Origin: Streptococcus mitis
GTDB lineage: Bacteria; Bacillota; Bacilli; Lactobacillales; Streptococcaceae
Length of the DNA: 45,313 bases
Assembly (NCBI RefSeq): GCF_005844455.1
Contig: NZ_SPGF01000011.1
Span: 1 to 45,313 of the forward strand
Direction: 5' to 3'
Position 1 is the stretch's first letter; each line of letters begins with the position of its first letter. Shown one piece after another: positions 27,574 through 36,416 of this stretch. Made by a program: the position numbers and the translations under genes. The notes under the pieces were generated by a model, which made no database searches, had not been told where the DNA came from, and saw only the letters and a program-made list of their open reading frames with translations.

Positions 27574-28335
27574 TCAATCCAACTCTCTAGCAATTACTAA
27601 TGCTATCTCAAAGAAAGTCATAGCATCTGCTTTTCTTTCTTCATGTCTTGCATCCCACTCATGATTGTGATGGTCAACATAATCAGCCGTATAAAAAAAT
27701 TGATAAACTTTTGCTTGTCGAAATTGTGCCCAAGCCATGATTGCTGAGGCTTCCATATCCACAACAGTCGCACCTGCTGCTAATCTGCGTTTGACCTTAT
27801 CGGCTGTTTCACGATAGAAAGCATCTGTGGTCCAAGCCTTTGTTCGAATGTGCTCAATGCAAGATTTATTCAAAGCTTCTTCCATGGTTAAAAGCAAAGT
27901 TTCGTCATAAGCTATCTCATCACTTGCAGGAGCGTAATGATAACTTGTACCTTCATCACGTAGAGCTGAACTTGGTAGAATAATCTTATCTGCCTGAATA
28001 GACTGATCTAGAACTCCGCAAGAACCCAAAACAATAAAGTTCTTAAATCCTCTTGCTTTGAGTTCTTCTAAGAGTCCAACAAACATCGGGGCTCCAATCG
28101 TAGCTACAGCAACGGCTACCTTACTCCCATCTTTTTCATAGATATACCATGGAAGTCTGCCATTTAGATTGGTTAGATAGCCACCTTCATAAACATCTTC
28201 AAACTTCTTTACTCGTTCAACGATTTCTCCATTAAAAGATAAAATAATCGTGTCACAGATTTCTCCACCACCACGAATACTTCGATCAGTTGGTTCGATA
28301 ACAGCAGGTACATTTTCGAATTCTTCTAATAGCAT
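27574..28335 (-). CDS. Purine/uridine phosphorylase-family protein
   Basis: 253-residue protein of the nucleoside phosphorylase/nucleosidase fold: VAVATIGAPMFVGLLEEL near the phosphate site, GSCGVLD, and the base/ribose-binding VVDMEASAIMAWAQF. It probably cleaves a nucleoside with phosphate (or water). Which nucleoside is unknown; it does not look like the standard DeoD or MtnN. I prefer ATG 28335 (MLLEEFENVP) with AGAAAGAG before it; an upstream ATG at 28353 lies inside the GNAT gene and has no ribosome site. Located between cysS and the GNAT gene. Confidence 0.85.
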   Translation of the reverse strand: MLLEEFENVPAVIEPTDRSIRGGGEICDTIILSFNGEIVERVKKFEDVYEGGYLTNLNGRLPWYIYEKDGSKVAVAVATIGAPMFVGLLEELKARGFKNFIVLGSCGVLDQSIQADKIILPSSALRDEGTSYHYAPASDEIAYDETLLLTMEEALNKSCIEHIRTKAWTTDAFYRETADKVKRRLAAGATVVDMEASAIMAWAQFRQAKVYQFFYTADYVDHHNHEWDARHEERKADAMTFFEIALVIARELD

Positions 28336-28339
28336 TTTT

Positions 28340-29206
28340 CTACTCTTTCTCATTCAAATAAACTACCTGTGTCTGTTTGACAAAGCCGATTTTTTCATAC
28401 AAGCGTTTGGCACCTACGTTGCAGTCCTCTACTGCAATCTGAAATTCCTTATCATTTTGCTCGATCAGTTGGTTGACAAGGGATTTAGCTAAGTAGCTTC
28501 CATAGCCTTTTCCACGTTCAAGTTCCGATATTGCTAAACCGTAGAAATAATTCGTATCAGTCGATAAATCTACCGTGCAAGTTCCAATAACCTGACCGTC
28601 TTTTAATAAAATATATAGGCGACTTTCTGGATTCTTCAGAGCTTCAGCGACATATCTATCCACAACTTCTCTCGATTCATGTTCCTCTGAAAATGCCTGA
28701 AATTTTAACTGGCTAATTTGCTCCTGATACGAACTATCTGCTAACAAAACTTCAAGATTGGAAAGTTTTGCTAACGGATAAGGTCTTCTATCCTTACCTA
28801 ACCAGGTTTCTGTCTCTTCTTCCTCGACCAATCCCCAGTTGCTGACAAAATCAGGATGACGCTCTAGAAAAATACGTTCTGTCTGAAAAGTCACTGAACG
28901 AATAGGGAAAGGAGCCGTTTCTTTCTCAAAACTCGTAAACAAAGCACGCGCAATTCCCTGACGGCGATGATTTGGATGAACCAGTATCGTCACTTCCACA
29001 TCTTGGTCATCAGCATAGACAGTTAATAGACCAACAAGTTCGCCTTTTTCATAATAAAGGAAAAAGGCGGGCATGTTGGGGTCAAAATTAAGCATATTAG
29101 AGAGATAAGGATCACGATAAGTTCCATCATAGGCTTGACAACAGTCAATTAATTTTTTCGCCTCAGATAACTCTTCTTGGCTCAACTTATTTCTTGCTTG
29201 AATCAT
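28340..29206 (-). CDS. Tandem GNAT-family N-acetyltransferase
   Basis: 288 residues with two GNAT-like halves. The N-terminal half has the acetyl-CoA loop HPNHRRQGIARALF (about 97-110) and the C-terminal half has SELERGKGYGSYLAKSL (about 233-249). Substrate unknown. It begins 11 bases after the cysE stop, so it is likely part of a cysE-GNAT-phosphorylase-cysS transcript. Intact. Confidence 0.88.
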   Translation of the reverse strand: MIQARNKLSQEELSEAKKLIDCCQAYDGTYRDPYLSNMLNFDPNMPAFFLYYEKGELVGLLTVYADDQDVEVTILVHPNHRRQGIARALFTSFEKETAPFPIRSVTFQTERIFLERHPDFVSNWGLVEEEETETWLGKDRRPYPLAKLSNLEVLLADSSYQEQISQLKFQAFSEEHESREVVDRYVAEALKNPESRLYILLKDGQVIGTCTVDLSTDTNYFYGLAISELERGKGYGSYLAKSLVNQLIEQNDKEFQIAVEDCNVGAKRLYEKIGFVKQTQVVYLNEKE

Positions 29207-29217
29207 ATAGGTATCCT

Positions 29218-29835
29218 CTACAGCCCAGACGATCTGTGACTGGCTTCTTTAGCCTGCTCGAGTTTATTGACGTAATACTCTCGTTTTTCTTCGACTTCGT
29301 GAATGACTGGCTCATCTTTCTTTCCATGAACTCGGACGATCTTAGCCGGAATACCGACAACTGTCACATCACTAGGTACATCTGCTACGACAACTGCTGC
29401 AGCACCGACCTTGGCATTTGCACCAATTTCTACAGGACCAATAACTTGGGCATGGGCTGATATGAGAGCTCCCTTTCGAACGGTCGGATGGCGTTTGCCA
29501 ACATCCTTACCAGTTCCACCAAGAGTCACCCCGTGATAAAGAAGAACACCTTTTTCAACGACCGCTGTTTCCCCAATCACCAGACCAGAACCATGGTCGA
29601 TAAAGACACCTGAATCAATCTGGGCACCTGGATGAATCTCAATCTGAGTCCAAAAGCGCCAAAACTGACTGTGCATACGAGCCAAGAGTTTGAAGCCATG
29701 CTTCCAGAGAAAATGCGAAAGACGGTGGGCCGCCAAGGCCTTGACACCTGGATAAGTCAGCAAAACCTCCAAAGTGGTGCGGGCCGCTGGATCATTTTCT
29801 TTTACGATATCAATGGTTTCGCGCCACCATCCCAT
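29218..29835 (-). CDS. cysE: Serine O-acetyltransferase
   Basis: First step of cysteine synthesis: acetylates L-serine with acetyl-CoA. 205 residues. The C-terminal left-handed beta-helix of hexapeptide repeats is evident (IHPGAQIDSGVFIDHGSGLV), with catalytic DHG and HGVTLGGTGKD. It is the short form typical of Firmicutes. It starts 15 bases after pnp in the same direction, as in pneumococcus. Intact. Confidence 0.96.
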   Translation of the reverse strand: MGWWRETIDIVKENDPAARTTLEVLLTYPGVKALAAHRLSHFLWKHGFKLLARMHSQFWRFWTQIEIHPGAQIDSGVFIDHGSGLVIGETAVVEKGVLLYHGVTLGGTGKDVGKRHPTVRKGALISAHAQVIGPVEIGANAKVGAAAVVVADVPSDVTVVGIPAKIVRVHGKKDEPVIHEVEEKREYYVNKLEQAKEASHRSSGL

Positions 29836-29850
29836 ACATTTCTCCTTTTC

Positions 29851-32064
29851 TTATTCTGAATCTTTTGGTGTTTCTGTAAATTCTTTCTTAGGTTTGTGGT
29901 CCTTGTGATGACGTGGGCGGTGAGGACGCTCAGACTTTTCACCTTTTTCATCACGTTCAGGTTTTGGAGGACGAGGAAGAAGGGCTTTCATAGAAGCATC
30001 CACACGTCCTTTTTCATCAATCTTGATAACCTTAACATCAACTTCATCACCGATTGCTACCAAGTCTTCGACATTATTGGTACGCGTCCAAGCCATCTCA
30101 GAGATATGAACAAGGGCATCTGTCTTATCAAAGAGGTTAACAAAGGCACCAAATTTCTCGATACGAACAACCTTAGCATGGTAAACTTCATCCACTTTTG
30201 CTTCACGAACCAAACCAGCAATGATTTCTTTGGTACGGTTAATGGCATCTTGGTCGCTAGAGTAGATGGACACATTACCTTCTTCGTCGATATCAATCTT
30301 AACGCCTGTCTCAGCAATAATCTTGTCGATAGTTTCTCCACCCTTACCGATGACAATCTTGATCTTGTCGACATCAATCTTGATGGTATCAATTTTCGGA
30401 GCAGTTGGAGCCAATTCTGGACGCACTTCTGGGATGGTTGCTTCAATCACATCAAGGATTTCAAAACGCGCTTTCTTGGCTTGAGCAAGGGCCTCAGTCA
30501 AGATTTCTGCAGTGATCCCTTGAATCTTGATATCCATTTGAAGGGCTGTAATCCCCTCACGAGTACCGGCAACCTTAAAGTCCATGTCTCCAAAGTGATC
30601 TTCCAAACCTTGGATATCTGTCAATACTGTGTAGTTATTTCCATCTGAGATGAGACCCATAGCAATCCCTGCTACTGGCGCCTTGATTGGCACACCACCA
30701 GCCATAAGGGCAAGAGTTCCCGCACAGATAGAGGCTTGAGAAGATGAACCGTTTGATTCTAATACTTCAGCTACCAAGCGGATCGCGTATGGAAATTCTT
30801 CCAAACTAGGCAAGACTTGAGCAAGGGCACGCTCACCGAGAGCACCGTGACCAATTTCACGACGACCAGGCGCACCGTAACGACCAGTTTCCCCTACAGA
30901 GTATTGTGGGAAGTTATAGTGGTGCATAAAGCGTTTCTTGTACTCCGAATCCAAACCATCGATGATTTGAGTTTCTCCCATCGGAGCCAAAGTCAAAACT
31001 GAAAGAGCTTGAGTTTGTCCACGAGTGAAAAGACCGGAACCATGTACACGAGGAAGATAGTCAACCTGCGCATCTAAAGGGCGGATTTCATCAACCTTAC
31101 GACCGTCAGGACGCACCTTGTCTTCTGTAATCAAACGGCGCACTTCAGCATGTTCCATTTGTTCCAAGATTTCAGCCACATCACGCATGATGCGTTCAAA
31201 TTCTTCATGGTCTGCATATTTTTCTTCGTAAACTGCTGTTACTTGGTCTTTAACTGCTTGAGTTGCAGCTTCACGAGCCAATTTTTCTTCCACTTGAACT
31301 GCTTTTTGGAGGTCGCTGTTGTAGGCTGCGATGATTTCAGCCTGTAATTCAGTGTCCACATGAAGCAATTCTACTTCTGCTTTTTCCTTACCGACAGCAG
31401 CAACGATTTCTTCTTGGAAGGCAATCAATTCTTTGACTGCTTCATGCCCTTTGAGAAGAGCTTCCAACATGATTTCTTCTGACAATTCTTTGGCACCAGA
31501 CTCAACCATGTTGATAGCATGCTTGGTCCCAGCTACTGTCAATTCAAGAAGCGATTGCTCTGCCTGTTCTTGAGTCGGGTTGATAATGATTTGGCCATCA
31601 ACATAACCCACTTGTACCCCAGCGATTGGTCCGTCAAACGGAATGTCTGAGATAGAAAGTGCCAATGATGATCCAAACATAGCCGCCATTGGAGCAGAGG
31701 CATTTTCATCATAAGAAAGAACCGTATTGATGACTTGCACTTCGTTACGGAAACCTTCCGCAAACATTGGACGGATTGGACGGTCAATCAAACGCGCTGT
31801 CAAAGTCGCATCTGTTGAAGGACGTCCTTCACGTTTCATAAAGCCGCCAGGAAATTTCCCAGCCGCATACATTTTTTCTTCATAGTTGACTTGAAGAGGG
31901 AAGAAATCCCCAGTCGCCATTTTCTTAGACATAACGGCAGCAGTCAAGACCGTTGACTCACCGTAACGTACGACAACTGCGCCATTTGCTTGCTTAGCAA
32001 CCTGACCAGTCTCTACAATCAACTCACGACCCGCAAAAGTCGTTTGAAACACTTGTTTTGTCAT
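29851..32064 (-). CDS. pnp: Polynucleotide phosphorylase
   Basis: 3'-5' phosphorolytic exoribonuclease of the RNA degradosome, 737 residues from ATG 32064 ([12 protein letters not shown]), which has AGGGGA before it. An upstream in-frame ATG at 32199 would add 45 hydrophobic residues unlike the family and is rejected. Domains: RNase PH 1 (about 5-215), alpha-helical linker, RNase PH 2 (about 310-540), KH (about 550-610, [13 protein letters not shown]), S1 (about 620-690) and a Lys/Arg/His-rich tail. Its own transcript is often a target of RNase III and PNPase. The long leader fits such control. Intact. Confidence 0.97.
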   Translation of the reverse strand: MTKQVFQTTFAGRELIVETGQVAKQANGAVVVRYGESTVLTAAVMSKKMATGDFFPLQVNYEEKMYAAGKFPGGFMKREGRPSTDATLTARLIDRPIRPMFAEGFRNEVQVINTVLSYDENASAPMAAMFGSSLALSISDIPFDGPIAGVQVGYVDGQIIINPTQEQAEQSLLELTVAGTKHAINMVESGAKELSEEIMLEALLKGHEAVKELIAFQEEIVAAVGKEKAEVELLHVDTELQAEIIAAYNSDLQKAVQVEEKLAREAATQAVKDQVTAVYEEKYADHEEFERIMRDVAEILEQMEHAEVRRLITEDKVRPDGRKVDEIRPLDAQVDYLPRVHGSGLFTRGQTQALSVLTLAPMGETQIIDGLDSEYKKRFMHHYNFPQYSVGETGRYGAPGRREIGHGALGERALAQVLPSLEEFPYAIRLVAEVLESNGSSSQASICAGTLALMAGGVPIKAPVAGIAMGLISDGNNYTVLTDIQGLEDHFGDMDFKVAGTREGITALQMDIKIQGITAEILTEALAQAKKARFEILDVIEATIPEVRPELAPTAPKIDTIKIDVDKIKIVIGKGGETIDKIIAETGVKIDIDEEGNVSIYSSDQDAINRTKEIIAGLVREAKVDEVYHAKVVRIEKFGAFVNLFDKTDALVHISEMAWTRTNNVEDLVAIGDEVDVKVIKIDEKGRVDASMKALLPRPPKPERDEKGEKSERPHRPRHHKDHKPKKEFTETPKDSE

Positions 32065-32394
32065 TTTAATCCCCTTTGGATTGATGAAATTATACGCCTT
32101 GCCTACAAAAATCAGGATACAAAGGGCGTAAAGAATCCCGTATGAAAATAGAAGATTGACGCAGTGTGCGATGCACACCTGGAAATCTATCTTTTTCACT
32201 AGGGATTTAGCCCGTGTTCAACTACCTAAATACCTTGAAAAGTTTAAAAATATTATTCTTTAGCATTTGTATCTTTTATAGCATAGCAGATTTGAATAGC
32301 TAAGAATCTGTTTATACCCTCATCTTTGTATCAAGTACGTACAGAGTCTATTTTATCATACTTTTCTTAAAAAGTGCGGTCTTTACTATTAAAA
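32065..32394 (-). promoter_or_regulatory. Long pnp upstream region with two promoter-like boxes and a hairpin
   Basis: No gene seen in this stretch. On the minus strand an extended -10 TGATAAAAT (TAAAAT at 32355-32350) and a second one TGCTATAAA (32280-32275) could drive pnp. The leader contains a perfect GTGTGC ATC GCACAC hairpin (32178-32164), about 100 bases before the start codon. Long folded leaders cut by RNase III are known for pnp in other bacteria; that this one works the same way is inference. Confidence 0.4.
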
Positions 32395-32430
32395 AGGAAC
32401 CATTCCCCTCACCTGAGAAGAATGGTTTGC
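32395..32430 (-). terminator. Terminator of metE-metF
   Basis: Minus strand: AACCATTC (32427-32420) pairs perfectly with GAATGGTT (32405-32398) around a 14-base loop and is followed by CCTTTTTAAT. The plus strand also has a T-run on the other side. Confidence 0.75.
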
Positions 32431-32436
32431 TTTTTA

Positions 32437-33303
32437 TTATCCTAGAGACTGATGATTAAACAAGGCATGGGTTGCTTGGTGGATGTATTTTGCTGTTTCA
32501 GCATTGTTCATGGTGTAGAGATGCACACCAGCAACATCCTGAGTCACCAAGTCCACGATTTGGTCCACTGCGTAGGCAAGTCCTGCTGCTCTGAGCGACT
32601 CAGGGTCATGCTCATACTTGTCTAAGATGGCTTTAAATTTGCGTGGAAGATGAATATTCTCACAAGTCTTCAAGAGGCGGAGAGCCTGATTTCGATTCAG
32701 AATTGGCATAATCCCTGCATGAATAGGAACATCAATCCCAGCCAAGATGCACTTGTCTTGGAAATCATAGAAGCGCTCATTGTCAAAGAAAAGCTGAGTT
32801 ACGAGACTAGAACAACCTGCATCCACTTTCTTCTTGAGATTTTGGATATCTGAAATCTGATTTGGTGAATCTGGGTGTCCTTCTGGATAACAAGCACCAA
32901 CAATATCAAAGTGAGGGGCTTGTTCCTTGATGAACTCGATCAAGTCAGTTGCGTAGCGGAAATCCTTTTGTGGTTCCACATCTGGAATAATATCCCCACG
33001 AAGAGCCAAGATTTTCTGCACTCCAACCTTGTCCAAGTCAGCAATGGTTTCAGCAACCTTGTCCTTAGTCAAATAGATAGCTGGCAAGTGAGCAATAGTC
33101 GGAATCGCCAAGTCATTTTGGATAAAGTCAGCCAAACGAACCGTCGTTTCCTTGATATTAAATTTATTATTGCTGGCAGTTACACTGATAAAGTGCGGTG
33201 TCAGCTCCCGCATATCCTGCAAGGCTGAGATAATTTTATCATTACCCACAGCTGGGGTTGGAGGGAACACTTCAAATGAAAGTGACGGCGTTTGGCGTGA
33301 CAT
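32437..33303 (-). CDS. metF: 5,10-methylenetetrahydrofolate reductase
   Basis: FAD enzyme that makes 5-methyltetrahydrofolate, the methyl donor used by MetE. 288 residues from ATG 33303 (MSRQTPSLSFEVFPP), with GGGA 8 bases before it. Another ATG two codons upstream is too close to that site. Family features: FEVFPPTP near the N-terminus, SVTASNNK, HLPAIYLTKD, ILALRGDIIP. It follows metE by about 95 bases in the same direction, forming the methionine unit controlled by the MET-box. Intact. Confidence 0.96.
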   Translation of the reverse strand: MSRQTPSLSFEVFPPTPAVGNDKIISALQDMRELTPHFISVTASNNKFNIKETTVRLADFIQNDLAIPTIAHLPAIYLTKDKVAETIADLDKVGVQKILALRGDIIPDVEPQKDFRYATDLIEFIKEQAPHFDIVGACYPEGHPDSPNQISDIQNLKKKVDAGCSSLVTQLFFDNERFYDFQDKCILAGIDVPIHAGIMPILNRNQALRLLKTCENIHLPRKFKAILDKYEHDPESLRAAGLAYAVDQIVDLVTQDVAGVHLYTMNNAETAKYIHQATHALFNHQSLG

Positions 33304-33397
33304 AGTCATTATCCCTTTCTTTTTGATTTCATGATCGCTGAGCCAGCTAAGGCCAAGCAGTTCCTTGATCAGTCAGTGTCAAGAGAGAAATCTTATC

Positions 33398-35647
33398 TTA
33401 CAATTTCTCACGCGCAGCTTTTGCTGCTTCAACAAGGCGGATCAAGCTTTCTTTTGTTTCTGGAATACCACGTGTTTTCAAACCACAGTCAGGGTTGATC
33501 CAAACTTTCTTGCTTGGCACTTTGGCAAGGATGGCTTCGATTGTGTTGTCGATTTCGCCTTCATTTGGCACACGAGGTGAGTGGATATCGTAAACCCCAG
33601 GTCCCACTTCTGTTTGGAAGTTTTTCGCTTTGAGTTCGTCCAAGATTTCAAGGTTTGAACGGCTTGCTTCAAAGGAAATAACGTCCGCATCCATGTTGTC
33701 GATAGCTGGGATGATATCTGTAAATTCTGAGTAACACATGTGAGTGTGGATTTGAGTATCTGGCGCTACTGTTGAGTGTACCAAGCGGAAGGCTGGAATA
33801 GCCCAGTCAAGGTAGTCTTCATACCAGTCGCTACGACGGAGTGGCAATTTCTCACGAAGAGCAGCCTCGTCGATTTGGATGATTTTCACACCTGCAGCTT
33901 CAAGGTCAAGAACTTCATCCTTGATGGCAAGAGCGATTTGAAGAGTTGAGTCCTTGATAGAAATGTCTTCACGTGGGAATGACCAGTTAAGGATGGTAAC
34001 AGGTCCAGTCAACATACCTTTGACAGGTTTGTCTGTACGGCTTTGTGCGTAGCTAGACCATTTGACAGTGATTGGGTTGAGACGAGTGACATCACCCCAG
34101 ATGATTGGTGGTTTCACCCCACGCATACCGTAAGATTGTACCCAACCATTTTTAGAGAAGAGGTATCCTGACAAGTTTTGGCCGAAGTACTCAACCATGT
34201 CGTTACGCTCGAACTCACCGTGTACAAGCACGTCAAATCCAACTTCTTCTTGCCATTTGATCCATTCGTCGATAGTTTCAGCAAGGAAGGCGTCGTATTC
34301 TTCTTGTGACAATTCACCCTTACGGTAAGCCAAACGTTTGGCACGGACTTCCTTAGTTTGAGGAAATGAACCGATGGTTGTTGTTGGAAGAGCTGGAAGT
34401 TTAAAGGCTTCTTCTTGGATGGCTTCACGTTCTGCAAAGGCTGGCAAACGAGTGTAGTCAGCGTCTGTCAATCCAGCGATACGCGCACGAAGTTCTGCAT
34501 TTTCACCCACACGCTCAGTCGCAAAGAGTTCTTTGTTAGCTGCAAGAGCTTCTGCACCTTGACCATTGCGGATAGCATCCAAGTCACGAAGTTCTTCCAA
34601 TTTTTCTACTGCAAAGGCAAAGTGGTTCAAGATTGCTGGTTCAAATTCTTCATTAGCAGTTGTAAATGGCACATGAAGAAGTGAGCATGAGCTTGTCAAA
34701 ACAATGTTTTCAGCTGGGATTTGCTCAAGAACAGCCAAGCTCTTTTCGTAGTTGTTACGCCAGATGTTTTTGCCATTGACAATCCCTGCATAGAGTGTCT
34801 TATCAGCTGGGAAACCACCTTTAACGAGGTCAAGAGTTTTCTTACCTTCAACGAAGTCAAGACCGATGGCATCTACTGGCAAGTTCACAAGGTCAGCGTA
34901 AACGTCACGGACATCTCCGAAGTAAGTTTGAAGCAAGACTTCAAGACCTTTTTTGTCAGCCAAGAGTTTGTTGCAGAGGTTCAAGAAAAGAGCTTTTTCT
35001 TCAGCTGTCAAATCTTTGACAAGAGCCGCTTCGTCCAGTTGAATACGAGTCGCACCAAGTTCAGCCAATTTTGCAAAAACTTCTTGGTAAGCAGCCACTA
35101 AGCTGTCTACGAAGTCTTCTGCTTTCACGCCTTCTTCAAAGTCTGACAATTGAAGGAAAGTGAATGGTCCTACAAGGACTGGACGAGTGTTCAATCCAAG
35201 TTCTTTGGCTTCTTGGAACTCATCAAAGATCTTGTGACCAGCAAGTTTGACTTGAGTGTCTTTTTCAAACTTAGGAACGATGTAGTGGTAGTTGGTGTTG
35301 AACCATTTCTTCATTGGAAGGGCGCGAACATCCCCTTTTTCTCCTTGGTAACCACGCGCCAAAGCAAAGTAGCGCTCAAGCTCAGACAAGTCCAAGTTTT
35401 GAACGGATGCAGGCACCACGTTGAAAAGGAAAGCTGCATCTAGAAAGTTGTCATAGTGAGAAAAGTCATTTGATGGAATTTCAGTGATACCTTTTTCTTT
35501 GACAATGTTCCAGTGTTTAGCACGCAACTCTTTTGCTGCGGCAAGGAGTTCTTCTTCTGAGATTTCTTTTCTAAAGTATTTTTCAGTTGTAAATTTTAAT
35601 TCGCGGAATTCGCCCAAACGAGGGAAACCGATGATCGTAGTTGACAT
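33398..35647 (-). CDS. metE: Cobalamin-independent methionine synthase
   Basis: Transfers a methyl group from 5-methyltetrahydropteroyl-triglutamate to homocysteine. 749 residues, two duplicated barrels. The catalytic zinc residues are visible in HTHMCYSEF (His and Cys) and NPDCGLKTR (Cys). The N-terminal [17 protein letters not shown] and central [12 protein letters not shown] are conserved. TTGGAGGAC lies 8 bases before the ATG. Upstream is a perfect palindromic MET-box (35728-35748), pointing to MetR/MtaR-type control by methionine supply. metF follows. Intact. Confidence 0.98.
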   Translation of the reverse strand: MSTTIIGFPRLGEFRELKFTTEKYFRKEISEEELLAAAKELRAKHWNIVKEKGITEIPSNDFSHYDNFLDAAFLFNVVPASVQNLDLSELERYFALARGYQGEKGDVRALPMKKWFNTNYHYIVPKFEKDTQVKLAGHKIFDEFQEAKELGLNTRPVLVGPFTFLQLSDFEEGVKAEDFVDSLVAAYQEVFAKLAELGATRIQLDEAALVKDLTAEEKALFLNLCNKLLADKKGLEVLLQTYFGDVRDVYADLVNLPVDAIGLDFVEGKKTLDLVKGGFPADKTLYAGIVNGKNIWRNNYEKSLAVLEQIPAENIVLTSSCSLLHVPFTTANEEFEPAILNHFAFAVEKLEELRDLDAIRNGQGAEALAANKELFATERVGENAELRARIAGLTDADYTRLPAFAEREAIQEEAFKLPALPTTTIGSFPQTKEVRAKRLAYRKGELSQEEYDAFLAETIDEWIKWQEEVGFDVLVHGEFERNDMVEYFGQNLSGYLFSKNGWVQSYGMRGVKPPIIWGDVTRLNPITVKWSSYAQSRTDKPVKGMLTGPVTILNWSFPREDISIKDSTLQIALAIKDEVLDLEAAGVKIIQIDEAALREKLPLRRSDWYEDYLDWAIPAFRLVHSTVAPDTQIHTHMCYSEFTDIIPAIDNMDADVISFEASRSNLEILDELKAKNFQTEVGPGVYDIHSPRVPNEGEIDNTIEAILAKVPSKKVWINPDCGLKTRGIPETKESLIRLVEAAKAAREKL

Positions 35648-35703
35648 GATGTGTCCTCCAAAATTTGTTGTTGAAACTATCTTAACAGAAAAGAAACTGT
35701 CTG

Positions 35704-35709
35704 TATAAT
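35704..35709 (+). promoter_or_regulatory. Outward-facing promoter-like site upstream of metE
   Basis: Plus strand: TTAACA (35682-35687), 16-base spacer, TATAAT (35704-35709). It would read away from metE through the MET-box into a region without an intact gene, so it may be non-functional or make an untranslated RNA. Confidence 0.3.
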
Positions 35710-35727
35710 TGTAAATAATTAGGCTTT

Positions 35728-35748
35728 GATATAGTTTGAAACTATATC
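35728..35748. promoter_or_regulatory. MET-box (MtaR/MetR-type operator) of metE-metF
   Basis: A 21-base perfect palindrome centred on a G; its core is TATAGTTTGAAACTATA, the streptococcal MET-box consensus. It lies about 80-100 bases upstream of metE. The family control (LysR-type activator MtaR/MetR responding to methionine/homocysteine) is established for streptococci. Confidence 0.8.
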
Positions 35749-35762
35749 ACTCTTTTGGGTAA

Positions 35763-35794
35763 CAAAAAAAGACTTGAGACCAGTGTCCCAAATC
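35763..35794 (-). terminator. Terminator shielding metE from upstream transcription
   Basis: Minus strand: GATTTGGGAC ACTG GTCTCAAGTC (two G-U pairs) followed by TTTTTTTG. It lies upstream of the MET-box, so it ends transcripts from the former gene region, not metE. Confidence 0.7.
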
Positions 35795-35998
35795 CTTTGT
35801 ATGGCTTGCTTTGTGTTGTCTTTTAGTTAAAATGCTCAAACGAGCTATTGACGATTCTCATCAGTGACTATGGCTTGCTATTAGAAAAGACTATAGGTTA
35901 GGTTTCTTTTGTAATTCTGATATTTCCCTGAAAAAGTTCGGACGGGAGGTAAAATTATCCAGTGGATGATTTTAGCCAACCAAGTAATTTCATCCCTA

Positions 35999-36160
35999 TC
36001 AACTCTTTCTCTGTTCGAGTGGGACAACTGCTAGTGTCTTTCCTAGACTTGCTAAGACTTTTAAGACTGTGTCCAACTGAGGGCTTGTCTTGCCTGTTTC
36101 CATCCTAGCTATGACAGGCTGGCTTACTCCACTAAGTTCTTCTAGCTTTTTCTGACTGAT
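35999..36160 (-). pseudogene. Truncated XRE-type helix-turn-helix regulator
   Basis: A 53-codon open stretch without a start, bounded upstream by TGA (36163-36161), encodes SQKKLEELSGVSQPVIARME and then TGKTSPQLDTVLKVLASLGK, a classic XRE/Cro helix-turn-helix of the kind seen in HigA-like antitoxins. The N-terminal part is missing. No toxin gene is next to it. It lies in the scar between metE and the restriction island. It was probably a regulator or antitoxin whose 5' part was lost by insertion or deletion. Confidence 0.65.
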
Positions 36161-36248
36161 TCACTTGAAAAATATAGAACCTACCACCTTCCAAGTATAT
36201 TTTGAGATTCGCAAAAATGATAAAAACAATTTCCTAAAAGCAGAAAAT

Positions 36249-36331
36249 ACAGTAGATTGAAATAAGATGTGAACAAATTGATTGGGAAATTCAAATTAAT
36301 GTATAGAAATATAGTAGATTGAATCTAGAAT
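36249..36331 (+). repeat. RUP-like repeat ends (degenerate)
   Basis: ACAGTAGATTGAAATAAG (from 36250) and ATAGTAGATTGAATCTAG (from 36312) are two similar 11-base-core copies in direct orientation, 62 bases apart. They resemble the left and inverted right termini of the 107-bp RUP element, an IS630-Spn1-derived repeat of pneumococci, from memory. Probably two partial copies or a rearranged one. Confidence 0.45.
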
Positions 36332-36377
36332 AATAAAAAAGTAGCTATTAAGTGCATTTGATAGCTACTTTTTTATT
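36332..36377. terminator. Bidirectional terminator after hsdR
   Basis: Perfect 17-bp stem (AATAAAAAAGTAGCTAT at 36332-36348, ATAGCTACTTTTTTATT at 36361-36377) with a 12-base loop and T-runs on both strands. It ends the restriction operon. Confidence 0.9.
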
Positions 36378-36416
36378 GTTTAGGCAGAATTATTTCGTTA
36401 CTCAATCAAATAATTC

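Noticed and set aside
29896..30648. 250-codon plus-strand frame opposite pnp
   Set aside because: Low-complexity shadow of the pnp coding sequence, no start signals and no known fold.
32065..32199. 45-residue N-terminal extension of PNPase
   Set aside because: Hydrophobic, unlike the family, and the ATG at 32064 has a good ribosome site.
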